Source: Zanthoxylum bungeanum
Taxonomy: Eukaryota > Streptophyta > Magnoliopsida > Sapindales > Rutaceae
DNA length: 64,000 bases
NCBI GenBank assembly: GCA_019454045.1
Contig: SKCR01038151.1
Span: 62,001 to 126,000 of the forward strand
Reading direction: 5' to 3'
Below the pieces are notes generated by a model. It was given only the letters and a program-made list of their open reading frames with translations. It was not told where the DNA came from and searched no databases. The position numbers and the translations under genes were made by a program. This document shows, piece after piece, positions 10,868-20,995 of the stretch (position 1 is its first letter; each line of letters opens with the position of its first letter).

Positions 10868-12239
10868 AAAAAAAAAGAAAAAAAAAAAAAAGAAGAAAAA
10901 AAGAAAAAAAAAAGAAAAGAAAAGAAAAAAGAAAAATTGCTTGTTTTTAATCCTTAATAGTTAGACATAAGTCCGATGATGAAATTGATTGCTTTAGGGT
11001 GAAATCTTAGAAACGATAAACTCTTGATGTGCTTTTATCTGATACTTTGAGAGATTGATCTATGTTAGACTCGTAAGCACTTCACTATAGGTTCTTATCG
11101 GTGAAAACCTGAGTAGTTGGCAAGGTGACTAGTTGAAGAAATTGTAGGTCGGTGAATGACCGTTTGCTTAGATATCTATCTTGATTTGCTTATGTTATGA
11201 TGTGTGGTATGGTTGAAAATGAATGAAAAGTCTCTAAAGAAAAGATTTGAACCACCTATAACCGATAAGCGTGAAGCTACCCATGGGCGAGTATTAGGAC
11301 CACCATGAGGAGAAATGCTACCTTAAAGGGTAGGTGTGTTTAAAAAAAAAAAAGAAAAAAAAGAAAAGAAAAGAAAAGAAAAAAAAGAAGTTCAAAATGA
11401 AAAGAAAAAAGAAATAGACAAAAGAGAAAGAAAACCATACCACATTGAGCACAGAAAAGCAACTGCAGGCATAATTGAGACATCTAGGTTGGTTCGACCC
11501 ATCGATCCCAATTTTTTGATGAAATCATTGAGTTGGCTCACCTGGGGATGAATCTGCAAAGGAACCTTTGCACACACACATTTTGAGTCTGGCTTAGATA
11601 ATTTATTCAAGGACTTGGATTTGAGTTACCTTGAATGTTTTGAAGGTTATCTAGTTTCATTACTGAGCATTCTTTGAGGGCAATAATATGTGTAACTGTT
11701 GGGACTATTTCGTAGAATGTGATATAGTATGATGATATGGAATGCCACATCACGTGGTTCACTTTGACCTATTACAAGCAGCGAAGAGCATAAAGCTAAA
11801 TCAAGACTGGGGGCAACAGTCTACCACCCCGCAAATAAGGGAAACAACGAGATCTTGAGCCATGAGACAAAAGAGAACCAACCAATCACCAGAAGAGAAC
11901 TGGCAGAAGGAAATTGCAAGTAGACACAGGGGGTGACCAAAGACTTTTGTAGGCAAGAAGCACCGAAGAGCACAAGGAAGACCTAACCCATCGGAATAGG
12001 AAACACATTCATGCATGCATGCATACACGTCATATACACGCAATCTTTTTCTTGTTTTTGTTAAAAGGTTTTAAAGAAAATGAGAAAGCGGCAAATGCAA
12101 GACAACCAAAAACAGCAACATAGCATCATCAGTATCAGCTTTGGGATGAGTCCCAGGGTCGAGGCCCACACATCATCAGAATTCCGGGTATGGCACTCCA
12201 GGTATGGAGACAGAACAGCGACACCTCGGGTATGAGGTT
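10038..12239 (+). other. Non-coding leader of Y with A-rich tracts
   Basis: I see no protein-coding segment here. It contains an almost pure A tract with scattered G (10749-10937) and a shorter one (11341-11437). The remainder is unique-looking sequence up to the first minisatellite. Long open frames in the A tract (poly-Lys) are artefacts of composition. Confidence 0.7.
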
Positions 12240-12475
12240 TAGCACGCCAGGTATGGCACTTTGAGAATGGAGCACGGTTCGAGAATGAACAAAGCCGAGA
12301 ATGGCACTCTGAGAATGGAGCAAGGTTCGAGAATGAACAAGCCGAGAATGGCACTCTGAGAATGGAGCAAGGTTAGGGAATAAAAAAGCCGAGAATGTCA
12401 CTCCGAGAATGGAGTACGGTTCGGGAATGAACAAGTCGGGAATGGCACTCTGAGAATGGAGCAAGGTTCGGGAAT
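12240..12475 (+). repeat. 47-bp minisatellite in Y
   Basis: About five copies with a period of 47-48 bp. The landmark ATGGCACT (ATGTCACT once) occurs at 12253, 12301, 12348, 12395 and 12442. The units share GAGAATGGAGCAAGGTTC and GAATGAACAAGCC. Confidence 0.85.
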
Positions 12476-12915
12476 GAATCTCAGGGCCGAGCCCCACACT
12501 ATCAGCAGTCTGGGGAATGAATCCCAGGGTCGATGCCCACATCGTCAGAGTTTTGGAACGAATCCAGGAATGAATCCCATGGTCGAGGCCCATATCGTCA
12601 GAGTTTTAGAATGAATCCAGGAATGAATCCCAGGGTTGAGGCCCACATCGTCAGAGTTTTGGAATGAATCCCAAGGTCGAGGTTCACATCGTCAGAATTT
12701 TGGAATGAATCCGGGAATGAGTCCCAGGGTCGAGGCCCACATCGTCAGAGTTTTGGAATGAATCCACGAATGAATCCCAGGGTCGAGGCCAACATCATCA
12801 GAGTTTTGGAATGAATCCGGGAATGAATCCCAAGGTCGAGGACCACATCGTCAGAATTTTGGAATGAATCCCAGGGTCGAGGCCCACATCGTCGGAATTT
12901 TGGAATGAATCCCTG
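12476..12915 (+). repeat. 53/41-bp minisatellite in Y
   Basis: The landmark ATCGTCAG recurs at 12541, 12594, 12647, 12688, 12741, 12794, 12847 and 12888. Spacing is 53 or 41 bp; the short form lacks a 12-bp piece (GGAATGAATCCA-like). The core GGTCGAGGCCCACATCGTC is shared with the next array. Confidence 0.85.
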
Positions 12916-12929
12916 GGTTGAGGCCCACA

Positions 12930-13560
12930 TCAGTGTCAATATCAGTTTTGGGGATGAGTCCCGAGGGCGAGGCCCATATCAGTATCAGTATCAGTGTTGG
13001 GGATGAGTCCCGGTGGCGAGGCCCACATCAGTATCAGTTTGGGGCGAGGCCCACATCAGTATCTGTTTGGTGGCGAGGCCCACATCAGTATGAGTTTTAG
13101 GAGCGAGGCCTACATCAGTATCAATTTGGGGGCAAGGCCCACGTTAGTATCAGTTTGGGCGAAGCCCACATCAATATCAGCTGGGGGCGAGGCCCACATC
13201 AGTATCAGTTTGGGGGCGAGGCCCACATCAGCATTAGTTTGGGGGCGCGACCTACATCAGTATTAGTTTGGGGGCGAGGCCCACATCAAAATCAGTTTGG
13301 AGGCGAGGCCCACATCAGTATCGGTTTGGGGGCGAGGCCCACATCAATATCTGTTTGGGGGGAGGCCCACATCAGTATCTATTTGGGGGCGAGGCCCACA
13401 TCAGTATCGGTTTGGGGGTGAGGCCCAAATCAGTATCGATTTGGGGGCGAGGCCCACATTAGCATCGGTTTGGCGGCGAGGCCCACATCAGTATCAGTTT
13501 GGGGGCGAGGCCCACATCAGTATCAGTTTGGGGGCGAGGCCCACATCAGTATCAGTTTGA
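12930..13560 (+). repeat. 29-bp minisatellite in Y
   Basis: Roughly twenty copies of a 29-bp unit around GGCGAGGCCCACATCAGTAT. Because 29 is not a multiple of three, three units make an 87-bp, 29-residue period, and all three forward frames stay open for long stretches. I regard these open frames as a by-product of the repeat. Confidence 0.9.
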
Positions 13561-14590
13561 GGGTCGAGGGCCCACTACATCATCAGTTTTGGGATGCGTC
13601 CCAGGGTCGAGGACCCACTACATCATCAGTTTGAGGGTGAGGCCTACATTGTCAGCGGTATTGGGATGCGTCCCAGGGTCGAGGGCCCCCGTTGTCGGTT
13701 GCAGTTCCAGGATGCGTTCCAGGGTCGAGGGCCCACTACATCATCAGTTTTCGGATGCGTCCCAGGGTCGAGGACCCACTACATCATCAGTTGTAGTTCG
13801 GGATGTGTCCCAGGGTCGAGGACCCACTACATCATCAGTTTGAGGGTGAGCCCACATTGTCAACGGTATTGGGATGCGTCCCAGGGTCGAGGGCCCCCGT
13901 TGTCGGTTGCAGTTCCAGGATGTGTTCCAGGGTCGAGGGCCCACTACATCATCAGTTTTGGGATGCGTCCCAGGGTCGAGGACCCACTACATCATCAGTT
14001 TGAGGCCGTTGCCCACATTGTCAGTGGTATTGGGATGCGTCCCAGGGTCGAGGGCCCCCATGGTAGGTTGCAGTTCCGGGATGAGTTCCAGGGTCGAGGG
14101 CCCACTGCATCATCAGTTGTAGTTTCGAGATGCGTCCCAGGGTCGAAGACCTACTACATCATCACTTTGAGGGCGAGGCCCACATTGTCAGCGGTATTGG
14201 GATGGCTCCCAAGGTCAAGGGCCCCCGTTGTCGGTTGCAGTTCAGGGATGTATCCCAGGGTCGAGGGCCTACTGCATCATCAGTTGTAGTTCTGGGATGA
14301 GTCCCAGGGTCGAAGACCCACTACATCATCAGTTTGAGGGCGAGGCCAACATTGTCAGCGGTATTGGGATACGTCCCAAGGTCGAGGGCCCCCGTTGTCG
14401 GTTGTAGTTCCGAGATGCGTCCCAGGGTCGAGGGCCCACAGCATCATCAGTTGTAGTTCTGGGAAGCGTCCCAGGGTCGAGGATCCACTACATCATCAAT
14501 TTTAGGATGTGTCCCAGGGTCGAGAGCCCACACACATCAGTTGCAGTTCCGGGATGCGTCCCAGGGTCGATGGCCCACTTCATCATCATC
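13560..14590 (+). repeat. Higher-order minisatellite in Y
   Basis: Units of about 40-50 bp around GTCCCAGGGTCGAGG, followed by CCCACTACATCATCAG or CCCCCGTTGTCGG, are organised in blocks that repeat every 209 bp (13665 to 13874, 13712 to 13921) and then about 160 bp. It shares CCAGGGTCGAGG with the preceding arrays, which points to a common origin. Confidence 0.85.
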
Positions 14591-14704
14591 AACTCAGTTC
14601 AAAGCAGCAGGCAAGGCATGTGGCAGCTGGCGAGCCAGGTAAGTAAAAATGCATTGCATAACTTTGATAGGATTGTCACTGTTACACACTGCACAAGTCC
14701 CATT

Positions 14705-14718
14705 AAAGTGGGGGCGAC
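14705..14718 (+). other. Polypurine tract of Y
   Basis: AAAGTGGGGGCGAC lies directly before the TGTAGGCACTG start of the 3' LTR and is the plus-strand primer site. Confidence 0.8.
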
Positions 14719-16775
14719 TGTAGGCACTGTATTTTTGCATATAAGTCCCTATGATGAGTCTCATAAAGAGACACTCCTCTTTAAGTTTTGGAAGTCGCGG
14801 GAAACAGACGTCGGAAGGGAAGAGTCAAGAATTGACATTTCTGTTGGATTTAATTCGCTTGTTTAGCTTCGGGTTCGCTTGTTGGACCTCTGTTTTAAAA
14901 CACACCAAGCCCACACACCACTAAGCCACACACCAAGCCCACACACCACTAAGCCACACACCAAGCCTACCAAATGGACCAAGCCCACATGCCCAAAACC
15001 CTAAAGTACACGCCCATAGCCTTCTAAATTAACCAAAACACACATTAAACACATGCATAAATCAAGCCAAATCCCCTTCCTTAATTAAAGAAATCCTATG
15101 GATCCCATTCCTAATTAAATCAAATCATATCCCTAGCTAAAAGAGAAGAAATCAAATTAAATAAAATCACTTCCCTAATTAAAAGATTTTTCCTTATCAC
15201 ACACTAATTAAAATTATCTCTCATAATTACACAAATCATTTCCCTTTTCAAACAAGGATAGCTCCCATCCCTTTGCCTATAAAAAGAATCATTCACCAAC
15301 ACATCGAGGGGCTAGCTCATTCTCATAAAAACACAAAGAAAAAAACCTACTCTCTCACCTCCCTCATCTCTCCCACTCGGCACACACTCACAAATTGAAG
15401 CACACCCTCACGGTCCACTCACTCCAACTCCACTCAAATTGCCTTCCACGCAGCAACTTCACACACACCTTTAACATCCCCATGCCATTCACGCACATCC
15501 CTCAACACCTTCAACGCATAAGCCCTCAAACACATCCCCACACATAGCCCCTCAACACCTTCAACGCGTAAGCCCCCAACACGTCCCCACACACAGCCTT
15601 CAATTCCTTCAACGCACAGCCCTCGCACCTCACCGATTCAACGTACAGTCCTCACACCTGACCGATTCAACGCAAATAAGCCCATTTAACAGTCAGCAAT
15701 TCACGCAAATAAGCCCCTAAAACAGCCCCCAACACCCAAAAAATGCACTGAAAACTGCACTCACATTACCAAAATTCTTCCCCCAAAACCTCACAAAACC
15801 ATCCTTTAAAACAGTAAAAACAGTGACTAAAAAAAAGTAGCAAAACAGCAGCAAAACGGAGTAAAAACAGCAGCTCAAACAGCGAAACATGGAAGGAAAA
15901 TGTTGAACCAGTGAACCGGAGGAGTTGCGGAGCATCAACCCTTCCGACGACCACGTACCGCTCTTCTGATAGACGACTAAAGAGGTTAGACCCGAGGGCA
16001 CCCCTTTTATTTATTATCCTTTACTTTTAGTTAATTTATTACTTTATTTCGCATGAGTATTGTGGATTGGTGCATGATGTGATTTCCGGATGAACGGAAT
16101 ATGTGTTCTCTCTTGCGGTATATCAGATGGAAACCCGGACGTAAATTTCATAGCCGAATTCGAATGGAAGGTATTGCGATTTGCACTCGGGATACAATGC
16201 CATGTACCACTTGAGAGACACACGTATTTCATTTCATCCAACTTTGTGTTCGAGCATAATTTAGTCTAGTATGTTATTTATTTCTTAAGCATGATTAGGT
16301 CGTTAGTGCGTTATTCCCTTATGCATGTTATAGTTATTTTCTTTCGCAATAGGAATTTAATTTAAGTTTATGTTTAGGATGTTATTCTTTGTGTTTGATA
16401 ATTCAACATGCTCGTTGTGTGATATTGTATGCTTGCCGTTATAATGACTTACTTTTAAAGCATGCAAACTTAGACATAAGATTTACTTTGATGAATGCGA
16501 ACTAGATCTAAGTTACTCTTGAGCATATATGTTGCGTATATTCGGTTAAGATATTGCACAAATCATATCATTACAAGTAGCATAAGTAAGGGACCATTCT
16601 GAACCCAACGGTTTGAGGTCTTCCCTTGCGAGGGGTTAGTGCGACCTTAAATCATTTTCCCGGTTCAAACCGGGTGGCGACTCTATTATTCTCCGGTTTA
16701 GTCCCCCGCGGGCTACTCCGTACTCCCAACTAGACCGCGAGCCTAGAACAGCGTCGTCAATTTATGTCTCCTACA
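14719..16775 (+). repeat. 3' LTR of element Y
   Basis: It starts TGTAGGCACTG and ends CTCCTACA, and is clearly similar to 7978-10016 with scattered substitutions and small indels, including a short duplicated CACACCACTAAGCC segment near 14920. A TATAAAAA box is at 15278-15285. The TSD copy ATTAT follows. Confidence 0.9.
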
Positions 16776-16839
16776 ATTATGATGTGGTGTGTTTTAATTT
16801 TTGTGTGTTTAGTTTTTACAAGTTAAGGCGCATTTCAGG

Positions 16840-17388
16840 ATGGAAGAAGCTCTCACAAATCTTCACAAGCAATTTCCTTCTCTCCCTCAAAATTCTCTGA
16901 TAAAGGTCTACAAAGCTCGCATGGAATGAATGAGACTTCTGACGATCCATGGTATTCCTAATGACATTCGTCGGGTAATCAAAGCACAGGTCCGATTAGC
17001 AGGTGAGTATTCTAATTCTTGTAATTCTTATTTGCCTGGTTTTGGAAGAAGCACCAATGCAAAGAAACGTTGAGCTAAGCAATTGGGTGTTTGTTACAAA
17101 TGTGCACACTGGCATTGCAATACTCGTTGTCGTTCTTTAGGAACGGTGTCGGATAATCGCGAAGATAAAATTAAATTCATTAGGGATGGCTTGAGTAAGG
17201 AGTCTTTAGATGATATATCTTCGACTCTTGAGACGCATCCCAGTGGATATGTTCATATAGTCATCCGTAAATTACATACACAATTCCAAAAAGAAAGACA
17301 ACAATTAAGTCTCAGGAATCTGACTCAAAAAGACCCTGTTTGCCAATTTATAAGAAAATTGGATGGGAAGCTTGTCCCTGACGCATAG
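16840..17388 (+). pseudogene. Cys-rich basic ORF in the Athila accessory region, two in-frame TGA
   Basis: From ATG 16840 one frame runs 183 codons to a TAG at 17386, interrupted only by TGA at 16927 and 17071. The middle part has a short basic stretch right before a compact Cys/His cluster, C-x2-C-x4-C-x3-C with His inside the x4 loop. That suggests a zinc-binding, nucleic-acid-binding protein. The C-terminal half is helical and charged with no family I recognise. The basic-plus-Cys layout faintly recalls small nucleic-acid-binding proteins of some plant flexi-like viruses, but that is a weak inference from memory. It sits where Athila elements may carry an env-like ORF, and an acceptor-like CATTTCAG ends two bases before the ATG. 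Confidence 0.5.
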
Positions 17389-17616
17389 ACCTCAATCAAG
17401 CTGTAAATTATTTTAAATATTATATCTCTTTATCTTTTCCTAATAATTGTGATTTGTTATTTTCTCCGACAGGATCCAGGCTACTTTTTGACCTTTCACG
17501 ATTTATTATTTTGCTACTAATCGTCCTTTGGAAGATACTTGTGTTATTATTACTCACCATTTTCAGGTTCTATAAATTCAACTCATCATTGCACCTTTGA
17601 AGGCATCCAGATAAAA
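17389..17616 (+). promoter_or_regulatory. Spacer with splice-acceptor-like sites before the LOG copy
   Basis: This AT-rich spacer contains TTTTCTCCGACAG (ending about 17472) and CACCATTTTCAG (ending about 17567). Both resemble plant 3' splice sites. They could allow a spliced subgenomic message for the downstream ORF, as proposed for env-type ORFs. There is no coding evidence in the spacer. Confidence 0.3.
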
Positions 17617-18270
17617 ATGGAAGCTCCTTCAAGAAGACGGGTTGAAAACATCTGTGTGTTTTGCGGTACCAGTGTTGGTATTAAACCAGAATACGTAACA
17701 ACAGCACAGGAATTGGGTCGAGTCATTGCTGCAAGGAATATGCACTTAGTATATGGCGGTGGCAATCTTAGACTAATGGGGATCGTTTCAAAGGCTGTAC
17801 AGGATGGAGGCAGCCAAGTTCTGGGAATCATCCCAAAACCCTTGGCAGAGGCGAATCTTATTGGATCATCAAACGGTGAGGAACTAATCGTGACATGTAT
17901 GTCTGAACGATTGGTAGAGATGATTAACCGTGCTGATGCTTTTATTGCTTTGCCATGAGGCTTGGGCACGATGGAGGAAATTTTTAGAGTACTATCTTGG
18001 GCAAACTTGAACATACACCAGAAACCGCTTGGACTGTACAATATTGATGGATTTTATGATTTTCTTTGTGTGTTTCTTGATGATGCCCGGAGAAATGGGT
18101 TCGTGTCAAAACTTGTAAAAGAACTTCTCTTTACTGCCAGAACTGCCCCGAATTTAATTGATCAAATCTTAGCCTTTGAACCACAAATTGATCCCATTCT
18201 TTCCAAGATAAACTGGTCCAATGATGATCGTGATAAGAGGCGTCGGATAAATCTGGATCTTAACCTGTAA
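17617..18270 (+). pseudogene. LOG-like: Captured LOG-like cytokinin riboside 5'-monophosphate phosphoribohydrolase
   Basis: LOG enzymes remove ribose 5'-phosphate from cytokinin nucleotides to release active cytokinin in the cytosol and nucleus. The 218-codon frame begins MEAPSRRRVENICVFCG, shows the YGGG glycine-rich motif (residues 46-49), the block LGIIPKPL, then ADAFIALP, a TGA, and GLGTMEEIF. The stop therefore replaces the first Gly of the family signature PGGxGTxxE (codon 114, 17956-17958). The rest, through LSWANLNIHQKPLGLYNIDGF to the end, stays in frame. Length fits plant LOGs (about 190-240 residues). It has no introns, whereas plant LOG genes have several, so it was probably captured from mRNA. 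Unusual residues: GGGNLRLMG where the family has GGGSVGLMG, and Leu for the usual Lys after the Arg in the MxxRK motif. The flanks are Athila sequence. Confidence 0.85.
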
Positions 18271-19632
18271 TTTTTCACTTAGATGTAGAATTTCAGCTAA
18301 CCAGGTACGGTTTTCTAAACTCTTCTTCTACTGTTTAAGACATTGGGGACAATGTCTCATTTAGGTTTGGGGGAAGGGAATAGTTAATTTGTATATTGTT
18401 TTTATTGTTTTATTTTTAGTCTAAATTTTTTCGAAAAATACAAAAAAATTGAAAAATTTTCAAAAATCACAAAATCTTTTTGTGTTTTTTTTTTATGTTT
18501 TTAATTTTATTAATCGGGTGAAATTAGTGTAAGAGATAGATGTGTAAGGAAATTCCACTCCTGAGACGTATCTCAACCTATTTCGGAACAAATTAATTTT
18601 TATTTATTTCATTTTAAATTATTTAATTTGTGAATTCTCCATAAAACTGACTAAAATGAATCTTCATATGCTCAGTTGACAGATATTATCACCATACATA
18701 GTAACATACAGACATGAACTATAATGGAAAAATTTGTAATATTCAGTACTCTAGTTTAATTGGAGGAAGCATCTAAAAAAAGCGATGGGATAAAAAAAAA
18801 GAAAAAAAAAAGAAACAAATGTATAAAAAAAATAAAAAAAACGTCTGAGATCCGAGTTATTAAGTCTGTCAGGGTGTCTTAACACCTAGTACCCTAAAAC
18901 CAACTGGTTTGGGAGTCACTGACCCAAAGTTCGTTACATGGATCGAAGATGTTGCCAAAAAATATATATATCTGAAGTTTGAGTAATTAAGTCCGTAGGG
19001 GTGTCTTAACACCTAGTGCCCTAAAGCCAACTGGTTTGGAAGTCACTGACCCAAAACTCACTACATAGATGGAAGATATTGTATATAAATAAAAAAAAAT
19101 CAAAAATCAAAGAAAAAAAATCAGAAAAGTCAGAAAAAATTATTCCATTGCTTAAAAAAGGTGTGAATTCTGATATAACTTTATGACAAAAATATTACCC
19201 TGTTTTCAACTGCACTTGTGACTATTATGGGCAAAATGAGTTGATTAATATTTTGTTGGCTGTGTATATGGAGAATGGTAAAAATAATCGGAGAATTTAC
19301 TTATTCGGTAATTTAGAATGAAACAAAACAACTATTCACTTGGATTAGATGTTTCATCTGTTTAGTCACTAACTTCTTTATTCTTTTTTCTCTTGTCTTT
19401 TTGCTTTTATGTGCATTAGTTTTATTATATTTTTACTTTTGTAAAACGTTTGTGGGTATCATTGTTGTAAGCCCTCACGAGACTACAACTCGTCCACTAG
19501 GGACACCTAGGGGTTTAAAGGCTTGTTGCATACGCTAAATGCAACCGTGATCCCTACGAAAGTGGCTTAGTTTAATTTTAATTATTTCTTGTATTTTATT
19601 TTGTTGTTTTGCTCGAGGACTAGCAAAATGTT
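18271..19632 (+). other. Athila 3' non-coding region
   Basis: AT-rich, with no coding signal. It holds a hairpin plus PPT-like tract (18338-18380), a tandem duplication of about 110 bp (18842-18952 and 18971-19081), each copy with GGTGTCTTAACACC, and A-rich runs. The stretch 19380-19630 resembles the usual Athila sequence before the PPT. Confidence 0.6.
18338..18380 (+). other. GGGA-tetraloop hairpin followed by PPT-like tract
   Basis: AGACATTG and CAATGTCT pair perfectly (8 bp) around the loop GGGA (18338-18357). TTTAGGTTTGGGGGAAGGG follows. A second copy of the AGGTTTGGGGG motif is the true PPT at 19633. The internal copy may act as a central polypurine tract. Confidence 0.5.
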
Positions 19633-19645
19633 AGGTTTGGGGGTG
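19633..19645 (+). other. Polypurine tract of Athila element
   Basis: AGGTTTGGGGGTG lies immediately before the 3' LTR start TGATGAGCGG and is the usual Athila PPT form. Confidence 0.85.
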
Positions 19646-20231
19646 TGATGAGCGGAAAATATATCAATATTTACTGCCGCTTTTACTTAATATTTTGTTT
19701 AGTTTCTCGGGTTTGATGAACGTTTTGATATGTTTTAGTTTATTTTGCAGATAAAATAATATTGGGACTCAATGAAATCATTTAGGACGAAATGTGGGTC
19801 AAATAAGGGCAAATATTAGACTTGACATATTAATTTTGGAGATTGGAAACTTCAAAAGGGCGTTGTAACGAAGTGCAGTTTTGGAAATTTCAGTTTTGCG
19901 CATCTGTCGTATTTTCGGCATAACTCTTTACTCCGATATCGGATTGAGCTGATTCAAGTTCCAGATTAAAGAAGACTCAACGATCTACAACGTTGAAGAA
20001 CAAAATAACTTCGAATTCTGAAGATTGCATTTTCAAACAAGATACAATATTTTGTGTTATGTGTAATTATTAAAGTCATTTTCAAAGCAAACAAATAAAT
20101 AATAAATAAAAAATAAAAATAGTCAAACTCCCACCAAACATGATAGAAATTAGTGGAGCAATTAATAAAGGATTTGGTGGAGCAATTAATAATGGATTTG
20201 GTGGATGATTTGATGGGGGCAAAATTTTGCC

Positions 20232-20239
20232 TATAAATA
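20232..20239 (+). promoter_or_regulatory. TATA box in Athila LTR
   Basis: TATAAATA in the middle of the LTR, after a GC-containing segment (TGGGGGC), fits the U3/R boundary promoter position. Confidence 0.5.
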
Positions 20240-20549
20240 CCAAGCCATTTCATTTGTAAATTCAAACTTTCTTCTTTGAAATTCCTTAAGAATAACTAAG
20301 AAGATTGTATCTTGTTTGTTTATTTACAGCTTTCAGTAACTAATTTACACTTTCACACTTTCTTTTCTTTACATTTCAGTTTTTACTTTCCGCAATTTAC
20401 TTTTACGCACAATATTTTCCTTTCTTTACTTTTTTAGTTTTTACTTTTCAAGCAATGAGGAGGTAACTCCCCATTGCTGGGGTAAAATGTAAAGCTTTTA
20501 TTATTGCTATTTAGATTAATCTCCCCTAATTATAATATATAAACTATTT

Positions 20550-20711
20550 AAAATCTGACTTAACGAGGATACCGCCATATTGGTCGGTTGGTAATTAATT
20601 ATAAATTGGTTTTAACTTGACTAAGCATGGATACCGCCTGGTTGGTCGGTTGGTAATTAATTATTAATTTGACTTAATCAGGATACCGCCTATATGGATG
20701 GTTGGTAATTA
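20550..20711 (+). repeat. Three-copy tandem repeat in Athila LTR
   Basis: Three copies of about 62-66 bp containing GGATACCGCC, a GGTTGGTAATTA tract and GACT(T/A)A. They are diverged from one another. Confidence 0.7.
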
Positions 20712-20811
20712 TCACACAAAAGTTAGTATATTATATTAAGGGAGATATCTAAAATAGTAGTAATAAAAAGTGGATCCTCTAACCTCAGCATTTTCTTTTA
20801 TTGTACTTTTA

Positions 20812-20995
20812 CTTTATTTAGTTTTCAGCAATTTACTTTCAGCATTTACTTTTCAGCAATTTACTTTCAGCATTTACTTTTCAGTAATTTACTTTCAGCA
20901 TTTACTTTTCAGTATTTAATTTTTCAGTATTTAATTTCAGCATTTACTTTCTGTCATTTACTTTTCAGCAATTTACTTTTCAGCATTTTACTTTA
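20812..20995 (+). repeat. Short tandem repeats TTTACTTTTCAGCAA in Athila LTR
   Basis: Many copies of a 14-15-bp unit (ATTTACTTTTCAGCA / ATTTACTTTCAGC) alternate along 180 bp. Pyrimidine-rich CAG-ending units give a string of potential splice acceptors. Confidence 0.75.

Larger units (their letters stand above)
7978..16775 (+). mobile_element. Element Y: non-autonomous LTR retrotransposon (tRNA-Arg primed)
   Basis: It is complete: 5' LTR 7978-10016, PBS 10020-10037, internal region, PPT 14705-14718 and 3' LTR 14719-16775. The target duplication ATTAT is at 7973-7977 and 16776-16780. The 8.8-kb element contains no gag or pol. Its 4.7-kb interior is a leader, A-rich tracts and about 2.4 kb of minisatellites, so it must have been mobilised in trans, probably by a Tat/Ogre-type gypsy element judging from the tRNA-Arg PBS. 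It lies downstream of the Athila integrase and upstream of the accessory ORFs. Confidence 0.9.

Noticed and set aside
10769..10957. Open frame coding poly-lysine
   Set aside because: It is a translation of the A/G tract in the Y interior, with no gene-like composition.
12476..13560. Regular direct repeats resembling a CRISPR array
   Set aside because: The units are contiguous and degenerate, without unique spacers, in a plant retroelement.
12918..14289. Several overlapping open frames up to 231 codons
   Set aside because: All lie within minisatellites; three frames are open at once because the repeat lacks stops. There is no start context or homology.
17586..18041. 151-codon - strand ORF overlapping the LOG copy
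   Set aside because: It is the antisense shadow of the LOG frame.
17617..18270. LOG as a resident host gene with the element around it
   Set aside because: There are no introns, no gene flanks and no TSD with poly(A). Athila sequence is continuous on both sides (accessory region and PPT). Retroposition into the element remains possible but is less likely.
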